From: Candidatus Zixiibacteriota bacterium
GTDB taxonomy: Bacteria; Zixibacteria; MSB-5A5; UBA10806
DNA length: 53,706 nt
Assembly: GCA_020348065.1 (NCBI GenBank)
Contig: CP070742.1
Coordinates: 3,524,114 to 3,577,819, forward strand
Reading direction: 5' to 3'
In this document: positions 26,581 through 36,543 of the stretch, in pieces
Numbering within the stretch: the first letter of the stretch is position 1
Layout of the letters: the number at the start of each line of letters is the position of its first letter
The notes under the pieces: generated by a model
Seen by the model: the letters and a program-made list of their open reading frames with translations, nothing else
The model's database searches: none
Told to the model about the DNA's origin: nothing
Translations under genes and position numbers: made by a program

Positions 26581-27261
26581 CTAAGGACGGCAATTTCTGC
26601 AAGGGGAAAATCCTTTATCCAGAAGTTTTCCCCTGGAGTGATATGTTTTTCTTTTTTCGGGATCGGATCTTTTTATAGCGATGCATAAAGGGCGGTGAAA
26701 GCGGTAAGAGCCCGCTATATTGATATAATAATCTTCGGGCGACGGAGCGGGCAAAGACCAGATGCCGAGAGCGGCGGCTCGCGCTTTGGACTGCGATTCT
26801 ATAAGGGTTCCGGCCCGTTTCAGATTTGATTCAAACAGGTAGACGATCCCCAATCCTCTGCCGATTATCATTTCATTAACGAAAATTGAATCGGTATAAG
26901 CGTAAATCAATAACCGCCCATATTTATCCATTCTCTCCTTATCTAATTCAATAGTAATTTGCTTTTCTGATAAAAGTGATTCGGCGAACGTTACGGCTTC
27001 GTTATAATAGGGCATATCGGTTTCCGGCGTATCCACACCGATAAGACGAACCGTTCGCCCGTTGGACAATTCGAACGTATCGCCGTCTATAACTCTCGAA
27101 ACATAAAGCTTGCTGTCATGTATGTCTTTTTGAGAATCGAGACCGGGAGCCGGGGTTTTTACGCGACCAGGAATGAAAAGCAATGCCGCCGACAGGGCGA
27201 TCAAAATAACGGATAATATAAGTAGTTTATTCCGCGCACTTTGAGTCATCGTCTTCCGCAC
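26581..27261 (-). CDS. Membrane-anchored or secreted thermonuclease-like nuclease
   Basis: 226 residues from a GTG; an ATG four codons in (27249) is an equally good start. One N-terminal membrane segment (LLILSVILIALSAALLFIPG), then a TNase/SNase domain at about 50-170 with DGDTFEL, VRLIGVDTPE and KYGRLLIYAY. These supply the Arg, Glu and Arg of the staphylococcal nuclease active site. The C-terminal ~40 residues (FHRPLC...GFSPCRNCRP) resemble the Ada-like metal-binding tail often fused to such nucleases. Likely degrades DNA or RNA outside the inner membrane for nutrition or turnover. Confidence 0.85.
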   Translation of the reverse strand: MRKTMTQSARNKLLILSVILIALSAALLFIPGRVKTPAPGLDSQKDIHDSKLYVSRVIDGDTFELSNGRTVRLIGVDTPETDMPYYNEAVTFAESLLSEKQITIELDKERMDKYGRLLIYAYTDSIFVNEMIIGRGLGIVYLFESNLKRAGTLIESQSKARAAALGIWSLPAPSPEDYYINIAGSYRFHRPLCIAIKRSDPEKRKTYHSRGKLLDKGFSPCRNCRP

Positions 27262-27315
27262 TTTAATATAACCTATACGCTGTATGAGTTATCAGGGCAG
27301 TATAGAATTTCAGGT

Positions 27316-28356
27316 TTAAAACTCACGTTCGACCATGAAATCGATTAAATCGATAATTACCTTTTGATATTCGTCATTTACAATATTGCCGTCGATCTGA
27401 TCGAGATAGGTGCGGCGCGAGTTTCTGGCTTTCTCCTTCGATATCGAGATGGCATAATCTATTGATCCGTATTTGTTCGTCATCTCCAATATATCATTGA
27501 TAATGCGGGGGTCTTTTTTCTCCCTGGCGCGGTCCAACGAATCTATCACGAACCGCTTTTCATTTTTTGTACATTTAGTCATCAGGTCGATCAGCATCAA
27601 GGTTCTTTTGCCCTCCAGTATATCGCCGCCTATCTCTTTGCCGTATTTTTTCCTGTCGCCGACCAGATTTAAAATATCATCCTGCAACTGAAACGCCACG
27701 CCGAGATCCTCACCGAATTGAATAAAGGCGTCTTTAAGATTTTGGCCGGCTCCCGCAATCAGGCCCCCGATCCAGGAGGGGCTGATACAGGTATACCAGG
27801 CAGTCTTTCGTTTGCACATGCAAAAGTAATCGTCGGCGGTCAGATCCCATTTACGGTTGCGCTCCCATCCCAGTTCGATATGCTGCCCCTCGGTGGTTTT
27901 GGAATACATGATGAGAAACTCATTGAACACTTTCATGGCGGTTTCATTACCGAGTATATTTTTATTTTCATAAATCAATTCCCACATCTTCCCTGCCAGG
28001 GCATCGCCGGCGTTGAGAGCCAGGGGCATTCCGAATTTTACATGCAGCGCGGGCTGGCCTCTTCTGAGATCGGAGCCGTCCTCGATATCGTCATGAATGA
28101 CGATCCAATTCTGGAATATCTCCAGAGCGGCGGCGGTGTTGAGCGATTTTTCATCGCTCCCGCCGAATGCTCGGTTGAAGGTCATCAATAGCCCCGGACG
28201 AAGCCCTTTGCCGGAGCGCGAGGGGTAGTCGCGCATCATTTCATACAGCAGTTCGATCTCGGGGATATCGTGATTTATTGGCAGTTTGTTGAATATATAT
28301 TCATCGACTTTCTGTTTGAATTCTCTGAAAAGGTCGAGAAAATGCGGCGTATCCAT
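27316..28356 (-). CDS. Polyprenyl (geranylgeranyl/farnesyl-type) diphosphate synthase
   Basis: 346 residues, a normal length. The first aspartate-rich motif appears in HDDIEDGSDLRRG and the second in FQLQDDILNLVGD, with the allylic substrate and Mg2+ binding arrangement of trans-isoprenyl diphosphate synthases. Other supports are RSGKGLRPG near residue 50 and KTA/EIGGDILEGKRT near 240. It extends an allylic diphosphate with isopentenyl diphosphate to supply chains for quinones, carotenoids or undecaprenyl carriers; chain length cannot be read reliably. The second motif ends in N rather than D. No ribosome binding site is obvious before the ATG. Confidence 0.9.
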   Translation of the reverse strand: MDTPHFLDLFREFKQKVDEYIFNKLPINHDIPEIELLYEMMRDYPSRSGKGLRPGLLMTFNRAFGGSDEKSLNTAAALEIFQNWIVIHDDIEDGSDLRRGQPALHVKFGMPLALNAGDALAGKMWELIYENKNILGNETAMKVFNEFLIMYSKTTEGQHIELGWERNRKWDLTADDYFCMCKRKTAWYTCISPSWIGGLIAGAGQNLKDAFIQFGEDLGVAFQLQDDILNLVGDRKKYGKEIGGDILEGKRTLMLIDLMTKCTKNEKRFVIDSLDRAREKKDPRIINDILEMTNKYGSIDYAISISKEKARNSRRTYLDQIDGNIVNDEYQKVIIDLIDFMVEREF

Positions 28357-28415
28357 TGGGGATAAATATAAAATGGGGAAATTTGTGTCAACCTTTATTG
28401 TTCTTTAACGTTATT

Positions 28416-28441
28416 GGTTGCCAGGCAGGCGGCTGGCAACC
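28416..28441. other. Perfect hairpin between two minus-strand genes
   Basis: GGTTGCCAG (28416-28424) and CTGGCAACC (28433-28441) form a 9-bp stem with an 8-base loop just after the GAF sensor gene. There is no T-run, so it is at best a weak terminator or a short palindromic intergenic repeat. Confidence 0.5.
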
Positions 28442-28463
28442 GGCATGAGCCATTAAGTGCAGC

Positions 28464-30515
28464 CTAAGGCGATGATATGTGCTGGTGAATCTGCGAGGCG
28501 CTTCGTTCGATCAGATTCAGGTAGCGGTCGAGGTCGTCCTTTTCGGTATGCAGACCGCTTTTTAGATATTCGCACGCCGCTATAATTCCGGCCAGCGGCC
28601 CGTTTATCCGGGAATTAATGCGGCTGGCGGATACCTCCGATTCCGATTCTTTTTTGGCGCTTTTCTTAAGAAGCGTCAGTTTTTTGTCTCCCTCCCGCGA
28701 TAATCGTTTTTCCTTATGCCAGGTCAGGATCATCGATATGGCGCTCGAAAGGGCGGCAAGGAATTGCAGGGGATCGGAATTTTCGAACGCCCTCCCGGCT
28801 TTTCTGCAATCGCCGATAGTAATAAGCCCCACGGTTTTCTGCCCCAGAGCCAGGGGAACAATGGCACCGCATTTAACCTCGGAGGGCAACATCTTGAAGG
28901 TTTCCTCCTCGGAGAGTTTCCTGGAATTATCCTCCTGGTTAAAAGTAATAACCTCTCCGGACTCCAGCGACGTTTTATGAAATTCCAGATTCGAAAGGGA
29001 GATCTTCGATTCGAAACGCATTCTCCAATCCAGGTTTCTTTTTTGCGCCAGGGTCGCGGTTTTGAGAAACCTTCTGGCGGGATCGGCCAGCAAAATCCGG
29101 CAGAAAGAGGTGGGAACCAGATCCACCGTGGATGATGCTATCTCCTTTAACAGCATCGACACGTCGTTGACCTCCGCCGCCTTTTCCTGGAAATAGGTTA
29201 ACGCACCCAGCCAGCTTTTGAAAGTATTAATGCGATTCCGGGTCTCGTCGTTCTTAAGATATAGCGCAAACCTCTTTCCCATGATATTTGCCAGAAGCGG
29301 GAGAAACGAATCGTTGGCGAGGGGAGTTTGAAGTTCAAATTCGAGATAGGCCGGAGGCGTGCTTACATTTCCTACAGGAAATATATATGTTGTTTTTCTG
29401 GAGGATTTGCCAGCGCCGACATTGAATTTCAAACCGGTGTTAGGATCGCGGTTGTACAGATGCGGGAAAGCGTATTTCGGAAACCATCCCTCGATTATCT
29501 TCACCGCCCCGCCGGTGGGTATGTTGAATTCATATGATCTCGGAGTGCCGTTGCCGACAACATACAAACTGATCCACTTGAAAGGCAGATAGTTGTTTAT
29601 GGTTTTGGCGGATTTGATCAAGGCCGAAATCATGGGCTGGCCGGTATCCAGAGATTTCGTGGCGATGGTAAGAAGCTCTTTGTAGCGAGTTTCCTGAATA
29701 TATTCTTTATCCGCCTTTTCCCTTTGCAGCGAGGCGCCCAGGCCGGAACCGGCTATCTCCAGGACTTTCAGATCGTCCTCGTTGAAGGGGATATTTTTTA
29801 TTCGATACGCGGTCAGCACGCCGAGCAACTGGCCGTTGTACGTTACCGGAATGGAGATCGTGGCTGTGATCTGCCCTCTGGAGGTCTCGGGGAAAGAGAA
29901 CTCGTGCAGAGTATGGTTTTCATCGGATATCACGGCCTGCCGCGATTTCACGGTTATTACGAAGACGTTTCTGCTGCCGCGCGGGAATTCGAGCAGTTTT
30001 GCCGAGGATTCGGTCAATCCCTGATGAAACGCCAGCTGCAGCCTGTCGTCTTCTGGAATTTTATGAAAAGTCAGCCCCTGGCAGTTGAGTATGGAAAATA
30101 GCTCTCTGGAAAATGAGTTAAAAAGGAGCTTTCCCCCATTTCCGCGCAGCATTGATTTCATAATGATATCCGATACGACCCTGGAGCCGGCGGTCGTGAG
30201 AGGTTTTCCTCGCAGATCGAAATATGAAGCCGCCCAGGAAACCAATCCCCAGATCATAAGAGCCCACCCGATCGTATATCCGAGTATGGTCTCAATAGAA
30301 AATGCGGTACCTGAAGAGGAGAATTCAGTGCTCGCAAAAAGAGTTTTAAGGAGAATGCCCCAGAGACTTCCAAACATTAACATGATCACGCCCGCCCTCA
30401 TACGGGCAAGCGTCGATTTCCTCAAACCCGCCCGGCCGAGCTTGAGTTTATAAAGTAGTATCAAAGCCGCGCAGCTTCCCATGAACCAGACTAATTTTTG
30501 CTGTATAATCTCCAT
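28464..30515 (-). CDS. Membrane GAF-domain sensor with degenerate histidine-kinase remnant
   Basis: 683 residues from an ATG with AGGGGTG. Three N-terminal membrane segments (about 8-25, 40-60, 75-95), then a GAF domain (about 130-265), a middle region (about 275-430) and a second GAF domain (about 440-600). The last ~50 residues look like the dimerisation helix of a histidine kinase (SRINGPLAGIIAACEYL) but S replaces the phospho-accepting His, the following residue is not acidic, and there is no ATP-binding domain before the stop. It may act as a dimeric sensor or a partner for another kinase. It is not in an operon with the NtrC-type regulator at 25-26 kb. Confidence 0.75.
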   Translation of the reverse strand: MEIIQQKLVWFMGSCAALILLYKLKLGRAGLRKSTLARMRAGVIMLMFGSLWGILLKTLFASTEFSSSGTAFSIETILGYTIGWALMIWGLVSWAASYFDLRGKPLTTAGSRVVSDIIMKSMLRGNGGKLLFNSFSRELFSILNCQGLTFHKIPEDDRLQLAFHQGLTESSAKLLEFPRGSRNVFVITVKSRQAVISDENHTLHEFSFPETSRGQITATISIPVTYNGQLLGVLTAYRIKNIPFNEDDLKVLEIAGSGLGASLQREKADKEYIQETRYKELLTIATKSLDTGQPMISALIKSAKTINNYLPFKWISLYVVGNGTPRSYEFNIPTGGAVKIIEGWFPKYAFPHLYNRDPNTGLKFNVGAGKSSRKTTYIFPVGNVSTPPAYLEFELQTPLANDSFLPLLANIMGKRFALYLKNDETRNRINTFKSWLGALTYFQEKAAEVNDVSMLLKEIASSTVDLVPTSFCRILLADPARRFLKTATLAQKRNLDWRMRFESKISLSNLEFHKTSLESGEVITFNQEDNSRKLSEEETFKMLPSEVKCGAIVPLALGQKTVGLITIGDCRKAGRAFENSDPLQFLAALSSAISMILTWHKEKRLSREGDKKLTLLKKSAKKESESEVSASRINSRINGPLAGIIAACEYLKSGLHTEKDDLDRYLNLIERSASQIHQHISSP

Positions 30516-30584
30516 ATTTCACCCCTTTATATTCTTCTTATCAATCTATCGTCATTTTATGCGGCGAATTGAGAGTTTTACGTC

Positions 30585-30613
30585 TTGACTATCAAGAATT
30601 TGTGAGATAAAAT
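30585..30613 (+). promoter_or_regulatory. Possible sigma-70 promoter for the OPT-amidohydrolase operon
   Basis: TTGACT (30585-30590) and TAAAAT (30608-30613) with a 17-base spacer, about 168 bases before the OPT start. The rest of the 265-base divergent intergenic region shows nothing clear. Confidence 0.4.
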
Positions 30614-30780
30614 GGCCGGGTGAACCGATGTTTTCTGGAATTGTTTTTCGGATTTCCAATCAACGGAATTATTCATCATTCCGACGCGGGAGCGATATAG
30701 ATTAATAGAAATTGACAGCCAGCGGCTTTGCAGATAATTTGCAGGGAAAATTAAACAAGGCAACCTGAAAGGGCGCTTCT

Positions 30781-32790
30781 ATGGAAGAACCAGAATACAA
30801 ACCATATATCAGCCACGATAAGAAACTGCCGGAATTCACCTGGAAATCGATTATTATAGGCACCGTCCTGGGTATAGTTTTCGCCTGGGCCAATGCCTAT
30901 GTAGGCCTGATATCGGGGCTGACCATATCGGCTTCGATTCCGGTATCGGTGATGTCGGTAGCGTTATTCGCGTTTCTGCATAAATTTTTTAAGGCCAGAC
31001 GGGGCTCTCCTCTCGAAACCAATATGTCGCAGACCATAGGTTCCGCCGGCGAATCACTGGCGGCCGGCGTGATTTTCACCATTCCCGCCATGTTTCTCCT
31101 GGGATGGGATCAGGCCTACGGGATCCAGGTCATTACAATCACCATTATAGCGGCCATAGGGGGTATCCTGGGAGTGGCATTTATGATTCCCCTGCGGAAG
31201 TTCCTGGTAAAAAAGGAGCATAAAGTTCTTCCCTTTCCGGAGGGCACTGCGTGCGCGGAGGTTATCAAGTCAGCCGATATCGGCGGCACCTCGGCGAAAT
31301 TCGTATTTACCGGCTTGGGAGTCGGAGGACTTATCGAACTAATCAAGAACGGTTTCTCGGTATTCGACGGATTGATCCGGGTGCCGACTCTGATAGTCAA
31401 CAAGATGGTGGTTTCGCTGGAGGTCAATCCCGCGCTTCTGGGAGTGGGATATATTCTCAGACGCAGAATTTCTGCGATTATGGTGGCGGGCGGTGCGGTC
31501 GCATGGATTATCCTGATCCCGGCTATCGCCGCATTCGGGGACAGTTGGGGCATGTTCAGATTCCTGAACGAGCAGGCGCAGGCGACCCTGGGGGCCGCGG
31601 GCGTATTCTCGATCGCCGACATGAATCCCGACCAGATCTGGAATTATTTCATCAGGTATATCGGGGCAGGCGCGGTAGCGTTCGGCGGAATTATCACTCT
31701 GATAAGATCGATCCCCACTATTGTCGAATCGTTCCGGCTGGGATCGAAGGAACTTATGGCCGGCTCCGATCGCCTGGAAAGGATCCGTACCGACCGAGAT
31801 CTCTCGATAAAGATAGTCCTCTGGATTTCCGCGATTGTGATTATTTTGCTGGGACTCGCCTTTACTTTTGGCCTGGAGCAAATAACGGCAGGAACATCAA
31901 TATTAGCCGCAATTCTGGTGGTGATATTCGCGTTCTTCTTTGTTACTGTTGCCTCGAGAATTGTGGGGCTGGTGGGATCGACATCATCGCCGGTTTCCGG
32001 TATGACCATCGCTACACTGCTCGGGACGTCGATAATTTTCGTGGCTTTCGGACTGACCTCGGGACCGGCTAAAATAGCGGCGTTGACTATAGGCGCGGTA
32101 GTCTGCATGGCCGCCTGCACGTCCGGTGACGTGGCTCAGGATCTGAAAACCGGATTTCTGGTGGGCGCCACGCCAAGAAAACAGCAAATGGGCGAGCTTA
32201 TAGGAGTTCTGACATCCGCTGCCGTTTTGGGATTTACGCTGATGATGCTTTACAATGCCTACGGTTTCGCCGGCGCGCCCTCCCCCATAACCGGCAAAGC
32301 GGAACTTCCGGCGCCCCAGGCGACCCTGATGAGCCTGGTCGTTAAGGGCGTCATGGATCAGAATATCCCCTGGATCCTGGTCGGCGCGGGCGCGGTAATC
32401 GCCATGATTTTCGAGTTTTTCAAAGTGCCGTCACTGCCGGCCGCGGTCGGCCTTTATCTTCCTTTGCAAACCACGACTCCCATATTCGCGGGAGGATTGC
32501 TGAGACATTACAGGGATAAAAAATCGGGCGCCAGACCGACGGATACCGATAACGGCGTTCTGTTTTCATCAGGTCTGGTGGCCGGGGTCGGAGTCATAGG
32601 CATCCTGCTCGCTATAGTAGCGATTATCCCGGCGGGAGATATATTCGTACTTGATGCCATGCGATTGCCTTTGACAAGTCTATGGGCGATAATCCCGTAC
32701 GGAAATGTATTCTCTATGATCCTGGCGGCGGTGATATTTGTTATCTTAATGATCATGTTAAACCGGATTGCCCGGCCGGCCAAAGATTAA
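30781..32790 (+). CDS. OPT-family oligopeptide transporter
   Basis: 669 residues with about 14-16 hydrophobic segments spread along the whole length. Hallmarks include [20 protein letters not shown] near the N-terminus, [11 protein letters not shown] near residue 150 and [20 protein letters not shown] near 450, all typical of bacterial OPT proteins. The family imports short peptides (and in plants metal chelates) across the inner membrane using a proton gradient. It is followed after 23 bases by two amidohydrolase genes, which suggests that imported or periplasmic peptides are processed by those products. Confidence 0.92.
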   Translation: MEEPEYKPYISHDKKLPEFTWKSIIIGTVLGIVFAWANAYVGLISGLTISASIPVSVMSVALFAFLHKFFKARRGSPLETNMSQTIGSAGESLAAGVIFTIPAMFLLGWDQAYGIQVITITIIAAIGGILGVAFMIPLRKFLVKKEHKVLPFPEGTACAEVIKSADIGGTSAKFVFTGLGVGGLIELIKNGFSVFDGLIRVPTLIVNKMVVSLEVNPALLGVGYILRRRISAIMVAGGAVAWIILIPAIAAFGDSWGMFRFLNEQAQATLGAAGVFSIADMNPDQIWNYFIRYIGAGAVAFGGIITLIRSIPTIVESFRLGSKELMAGSDRLERIRTDRDLSIKIVLWISAIVIILLGLAFTFGLEQITAGTSILAAILVVIFAFFFVTVASRIVGLVGSTSSPVSGMTIATLLGTSIIFVAFGLTSGPAKIAALTIGAVVCMAACTSGDVAQDLKTGFLVGATPRKQQMGELIGVLTSAAVLGFTLMMLYNAYGFAGAPSPITGKAELPAPQATLMSLVVKGVMDQNIPWILVGAGAVIAMIFEFFKVPSLPAAVGLYLPLQTTTPIFAGGLLRHYRDKKSGARPTDTDNGVLFSSGLVAGVGVIGILLAIVAIIPAGDIFVLDAMRLPLTSLWAIIPYGNVFSMILAAVIFVILMIMLNRIARPAKD

Positions 32791-32813
32791 CGGTATCGGC
32801 AAGGATAAAGACA

Positions 32814-34100
32814 ATGCTGAAAATAAAATTAGTTTTGACCTCTATTATTTTTCTATTGCCGCCTATATGGGCGGGCGCTAATGAGCCTATTTTAATAAAG
32901 GGTGGCACCGTGATCACGGTCACCAAGGGGATTGTTGAGAAAGGCGACGTTCTCCTCAAAGACGGCAAAATAGAAAAAGTCGGCGAGGATATCAAGCCGC
33001 CCGAAAACTTCAGAATAATAGACGCCACCGGTAAGTTTATCATGCCGGGCATAATTTACGCTCATTCACATATCGGGGTCTCCTCCTGGCCCGGCGTGGA
33101 TGCGCATGAAGACGGGAACGAGATGACAGATCCTATAACGCCGCAGGTCAGGGCGGAGGATTCATTCAACAGCGAAGACCCGGCGATCCTGCGAGCGGTG
33201 GCGGGCGGGGTAACAGCAATACAGACATTACCGGGATCCGCGAATCTCATCGGGGGGCAGACGGTGACTCTGAAATTGAAACCCGGTAAATCCATAGGGG
33301 AAATGAAGATTAAAGATATAAAGCCGGGAATGAAAATGGCGCTGGGTGAGAATCCGAAACGTGTTTACGGCAGGCGTAATCAAATGCCGTCAACCCGCAT
33401 GGGCAATTTCGCCATGTTGAGGGAGTGGTTAATAAAAGGCAAAGAGTACGGCGAGGAATGGAAACTCTACGAAAGGAAAAAGGAAAAGGATAAATACACC
33501 GAAACGCCTGAGAGAGATTTAAGGCTTGAGGCTTTGGGGAATATAGTCAATGGCAAATACCTGGTTCATGTGCACTGTTATACCAAGGACGAGATGCTGA
33601 AGATGATCGAGATCGCGGACGAATTCGGGTTTGAGATCAGGTCGTTCGAACATACTCTCGAAGGCTATAAAATCGCGGATACACTGGCGAGCAGGAATAT
33701 CGCCGCCTGCACCTGGACTGACTGGTGGGGCTTCAAGGTGGAGGCCTGGAAGGGAATTCCTCATTCGCCGGGAATAATGGCGTCGAGAGGAGTAAAAGTT
33801 GTCTTCCATTCCGATTCTGGAGATCAGATTCAAAGATTATGGCTGGACGCCGCCAAGGCGGTCAGATACGGGATGGATCGCCAATCCGCCTTTGAGGCGC
33901 TTACTATCAATCCTGCCCGGGCTATCGGAATTGATCATTTAACCGGTTCTATTGAGGAGGGTAAAGATGCCGATATAGCGATATTCTCCGGTCATCCCTT
34001 CAATATTTACACGATAGTGGAAATGACAATTGTCGACGGCGAAATCGTGTTCGATAGATCAAAAGAACCCTCGCCGCTGGAGGCGCAATATGAAGAATAA
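32814..34100 (+). CDS. Exported amidohydrolase (imidazolonepropionase/Xaa-Pro dipeptidase-like), metal ligands intact
   Basis: 428 residues from the ATG at 32814 (AAGGAT upstream); the longer open frame into the OPT gene is not used because a signal peptide starts here (MLKIKLVLTSIIFLLPPIWA). Amidohydrolase superfamily fold (COG1228-like) with the metal ligands visible: HSH in IIYAHSHIG, HVH in YLVHVHCYT, His in EHTLEGYK and Asp in FHSDSGDQ. Relatives hydrolyse cyclic amides or dipeptides such as Xaa-Pro. A periplasmic peptidase feeding the adjacent OPT transporter is a reasonable inference. It overlaps the following paralogue by 11 bases. Confidence 0.85.
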   Translation: MLKIKLVLTSIIFLLPPIWAGANEPILIKGGTVITVTKGIVEKGDVLLKDGKIEKVGEDIKPPENFRIIDATGKFIMPGIIYAHSHIGVSSWPGVDAHEDGNEMTDPITPQVRAEDSFNSEDPAILRAVAGGVTAIQTLPGSANLIGGQTVTLKLKPGKSIGEMKIKDIKPGMKMALGENPKRVYGRRNQMPSTRMGNFAMLREWLIKGKEYGEEWKLYERKKEKDKYTETPERDLRLEALGNIVNGKYLVHVHCYTKDEMLKMIEIADEFGFEIRSFEHTLEGYKIADTLASRNIAACTWTDWWGFKVEAWKGIPHSPGIMASRGVKVVFHSDSGDQIQRLWLDAAKAVRYGMDRQSAFEALTINPARAIGIDHLTGSIEEGKDADIAIFSGHPFNIYTIVEMTIVDGEIVFDRSKEPSPLEAQYEE

Positions 34101-35400
34101 GTTATTATTCATGGTTTTCCTGATATTAATTTTCTCCTCCAACTCTTTTGCGTGGATACTGGTCATCAAAGGCGGACGTATTTTCACCATGTCCGAAGGG
34201 ATAATCGAGGACGGGATAATTTTAATAGAAAATAACCGTATCAGCGAAGTCGGCAAGGATATAGAGATTCCCGAAGGGGCATCCGTTTTGGACGCGTCCG
34301 GGAAGATAGTCACGCCCGGTCTTTTCGACGCCTTCACGCAGATAGGATTAAAGGAGATCTCTGAGGAGGAATCCACTGTGGACATCAGTGAAAAATCCGA
34401 TCCCCTGACGCCGCAGGTAAGGACCATTGACGCTTTCAATTCGCAGTCCGAATTGATTCCCGTGACTCGTATCGAGGGTGTGACTACAATCCTCTCCGCT
34501 CCGGCTACCGATAATGTTATCGCGGGACAGAGCGCCGTTTTAGAGCTCGCCGGCGAAAACGTAAATGAGATGATCATAAAAGCCCCGGCGGCTTTGCATA
34601 TTAATTTCGGAGAAAAGCCGACATCCGTCTGGCGAGAGAGGAAAAAGATCGAAACCAGGATGGGGCTTGTTTCCAGATTAAGACAGAAATTCATCGAAGC
34701 CGAGGAATATGCCGCCAAATGGACTAAATTTGAAACCGAAATGGATGAATATATAGCGAACATGAATCTTCCGAAGAATAAGCGTAAAAAAGATCTCGAG
34801 GAACCGGAACCTCCGGAACGCGATCTCGGGCTGGAAATTATGGTTGAGGCCATAAACGGGGAAATACCGGTGATCGCATCGGCAAATCGGAAAGATGATA
34901 TTCTCACTGCTATAAACGTCTCTGAGGAATTCGGTTTCAGATTGATATTGTTATACGGGACTGATGCCTATAAAATAGCCGATATCCTGGAGAAAAAAAA
35001 TATTCCCGTTCTGGTGGGACCGATTACCACGCAGCCGTCTAAAATGGAAAAACTGGGGGCGATTTATGAAAATGCCGCAATTCTGGATCGGGCGGGCGTG
35101 AGGATAGCCATAATTACAAGCGGTTCGCATGATGTTCGGGATCTGAGATTTCAGGCCGGTATCGCGGCGCAATACGGGCTTTCAATCTCGACAGCCTTAA
35201 AGGCGATAACTGCTTATCCGGCGCAGATCCTGGGTGTGGATAACGATCTCGGAAGCATTGAACCCGGAAAGCTGGCCAATATAGCCATTTTCGACGGCGA
35301 TCCTCTACAACCGTTGACAAAAGTTACAGACGTCATAATTGAAGGCCGCGCGGTCCCTATGGAGTCGATGCAAACCAGACTGTACGAGCGGTATAAATAA
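34090..35400 (+). CDS. Exported amidohydrolase paralogue lacking all metal ligands (predicted pseudoenzyme)
   Basis: 436 residues from the ATG at 34090, inside the end of the preceding gene and starting a signal peptide (MKNKLLFMVFLILIFSSNSF). It aligns along its whole length with its neighbour (KGGRIFTMSEGIIEDG, SDPLTPQVRTIDAFN, ITAYPAQILGVD). At the catalytic positions it differs: AHSHIG becomes AFTQIG, HVHCYT becomes VIASAN, EHTLEGYK becomes LYGTDAYK and FHSDSG becomes ITSGSH. It should therefore be catalytically inactive and may pair with the active subunit or bind ligand. Translation is probably coupled to the upstream gene. Confidence 0.85.
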   Translation: MKNKLLFMVFLILIFSSNSFAWILVIKGGRIFTMSEGIIEDGIILIENNRISEVGKDIEIPEGASVLDASGKIVTPGLFDAFTQIGLKEISEEESTVDISEKSDPLTPQVRTIDAFNSQSELIPVTRIEGVTTILSAPATDNVIAGQSAVLELAGENVNEMIIKAPAALHINFGEKPTSVWRERKKIETRMGLVSRLRQKFIEAEEYAAKWTKFETEMDEYIANMNLPKNKRKKDLEEPEPPERDLGLEIMVEAINGEIPVIASANRKDDILTAINVSEEFGFRLILLYGTDAYKIADILEKKNIPVLVGPITTQPSKMEKLGAIYENAAILDRAGVRIAIITSGSHDVRDLRFQAGIAAQYGLSISTALKAITAYPAQILGVDNDLGSIEPGKLANIAIFDGDPLQPLTKVTDVIIEGRAVPMESMQTRLYERYK

Positions 35401-35518
35401 CGATTTATTAGTTTTTTTGAATATTTTTTAATTTCACGGGTATCATCTTCTGAGAGCAGCGAGGAAGACGATGAATGGATACCCGATAAAAATACCCGGA
35501 ATTACTGTCAGGGGAAAG

Positions 35519-36100
35519 ATGACCGCGGCCGAGATTGAAGGCGACATAAGCGACAACTCCCTTGTTCTGCAGATACTTCAGGGGAAGGTAAAGTCGTTTA
35601 AGATTCTGGTGGAGCGGTATCAAAAAGGGGCGTACCTATTCGCCGTCGGGATGATCGGTAACCATGACGATGCCTACGATCTTTCGCAGGAGGCTTTCAT
35701 CCGTGCCTATAAAAACCTGAACAGGTTCAATCCCGTATACCAATTCAGGACCTGGTTTTTCCGGATACTCTCCAATCTCTGCAAAAATCATCTTCGCCAA
35801 CAGGCCAATCGCGGTAGCGTTTTGACGTCTTCAGAAATGATATACGCGGCGGCCGCCCCGCGACACCAGAGGCCGGATGTATTGTTTGAAAAGAGCGAAA
35901 TTCAAAGAGAGGTCTGGAACTGCGTAAACGAGCTTCCCGATAAATTCCGGGAGATTATCATCCTAAATCATTTCCAGGATATGTTTTACGAGCAGGTCGC
36001 GAAAGTCCTGGATATTCCCAGGGGTTCGGTTATGTCGCGGCTCTACTACGCTCGTCTGAAACTGAGGGAAATTCTCGAAAAAAGGGGGATTAAGTTATGA
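35519..36100 (+). CDS. ECF-type RNA polymerase sigma factor
   Basis: 193 residues from the ATG at 35519, preceded by CAGGGGAAAG; an ATG at 35471 in frame would add 16 residues. Region 2 is seen as FKILVERYQKGAYLFAVGMI, DDAYDLSQEAFIRAYKNL and FRTWFFRILSNLCKNHLR. Region 4 follows as LPDKFREIIILNHFQDMFYE and IPRGSVMSRLYYARLKLRE. It directs RNA polymerase to promoters controlled by its anti-sigma factor, encoded next with an ATGA overlap. The controlled signal is unknown. Confidence 0.93.
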   Translation: MTAAEIEGDISDNSLVLQILQGKVKSFKILVERYQKGAYLFAVGMIGNHDDAYDLSQEAFIRAYKNLNRFNPVYQFRTWFFRILSNLCKNHLRQQANRGSVLTSSEMIYAAAAPRHQRPDVLFEKSEIQREVWNCVNELPDKFREIIILNHFQDMFYEQVAKVLDIPRGSVMSRLYYARLKLREILEKRGIKL

Positions 36101-36543
36101 GTTGTGAAGAGATAAAGATCCTCCTTTCCGGCATGGTTGACGGCGAACTTGAGACCGGCGAAAAGCGAAAAGTAAGCGACCATCTTGTTTCCTGCAGCGC
36201 CTGCCGGGAGGAATACGCGAAGCTTATGAGATTGAAGGAGGTTACCGACGATATGAAATATTTCGACCTTCCCGACCGGCTCTGGGCGGGATACTGGCAC
36301 GGTATCTACAACCGCCTGGAACGCGGGATCGGCTGGATATTGCTTTCAATAGGCGCGATTTTGATTCTTGTTTTCGCCGCCTGGAATTTTCTGCAAGGAT
36401 TTTTACTTGACGCCACAATTCCTTTGTATGTAAAAGTTGGAGTCAGCGGACTGATTTTGGGTCTTATTGTTTTATTGGTTTCGATTATCAGGGAAAGACT
36501 GTTTTCCAGAAAGCATGATAGATACGACGAGGTGGAGATATGA
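36097..36543 (+). CDS. Zinc-finger anti-sigma factor with two membrane segments
   Basis: 148 residues; the ATG overlaps the sigma factor stop as ATGA. The N-terminal ZAS domain has the H-x3-C-x2-C zinc motif (HLVSCSACREEY), which binds and holds ECF sigma factors. It is followed by two membrane segments (about 78-100 and 108-128) and a short basic tail. It should keep the sigma factor at the inner membrane until a signal arrives. The following gene also overlaps by ATGA. Confidence 0.9.
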   Translation: MSCEEIKILLSGMVDGELETGEKRKVSDHLVSCSACREEYAKLMRLKEVTDDMKYFDLPDRLWAGYWHGIYNRLERGIGWILLSIGAILILVFAAWNFLQGFLLDATIPLYVKVGVSGLILGLIVLLVSIIRERLFSRKHDRYDEVEI

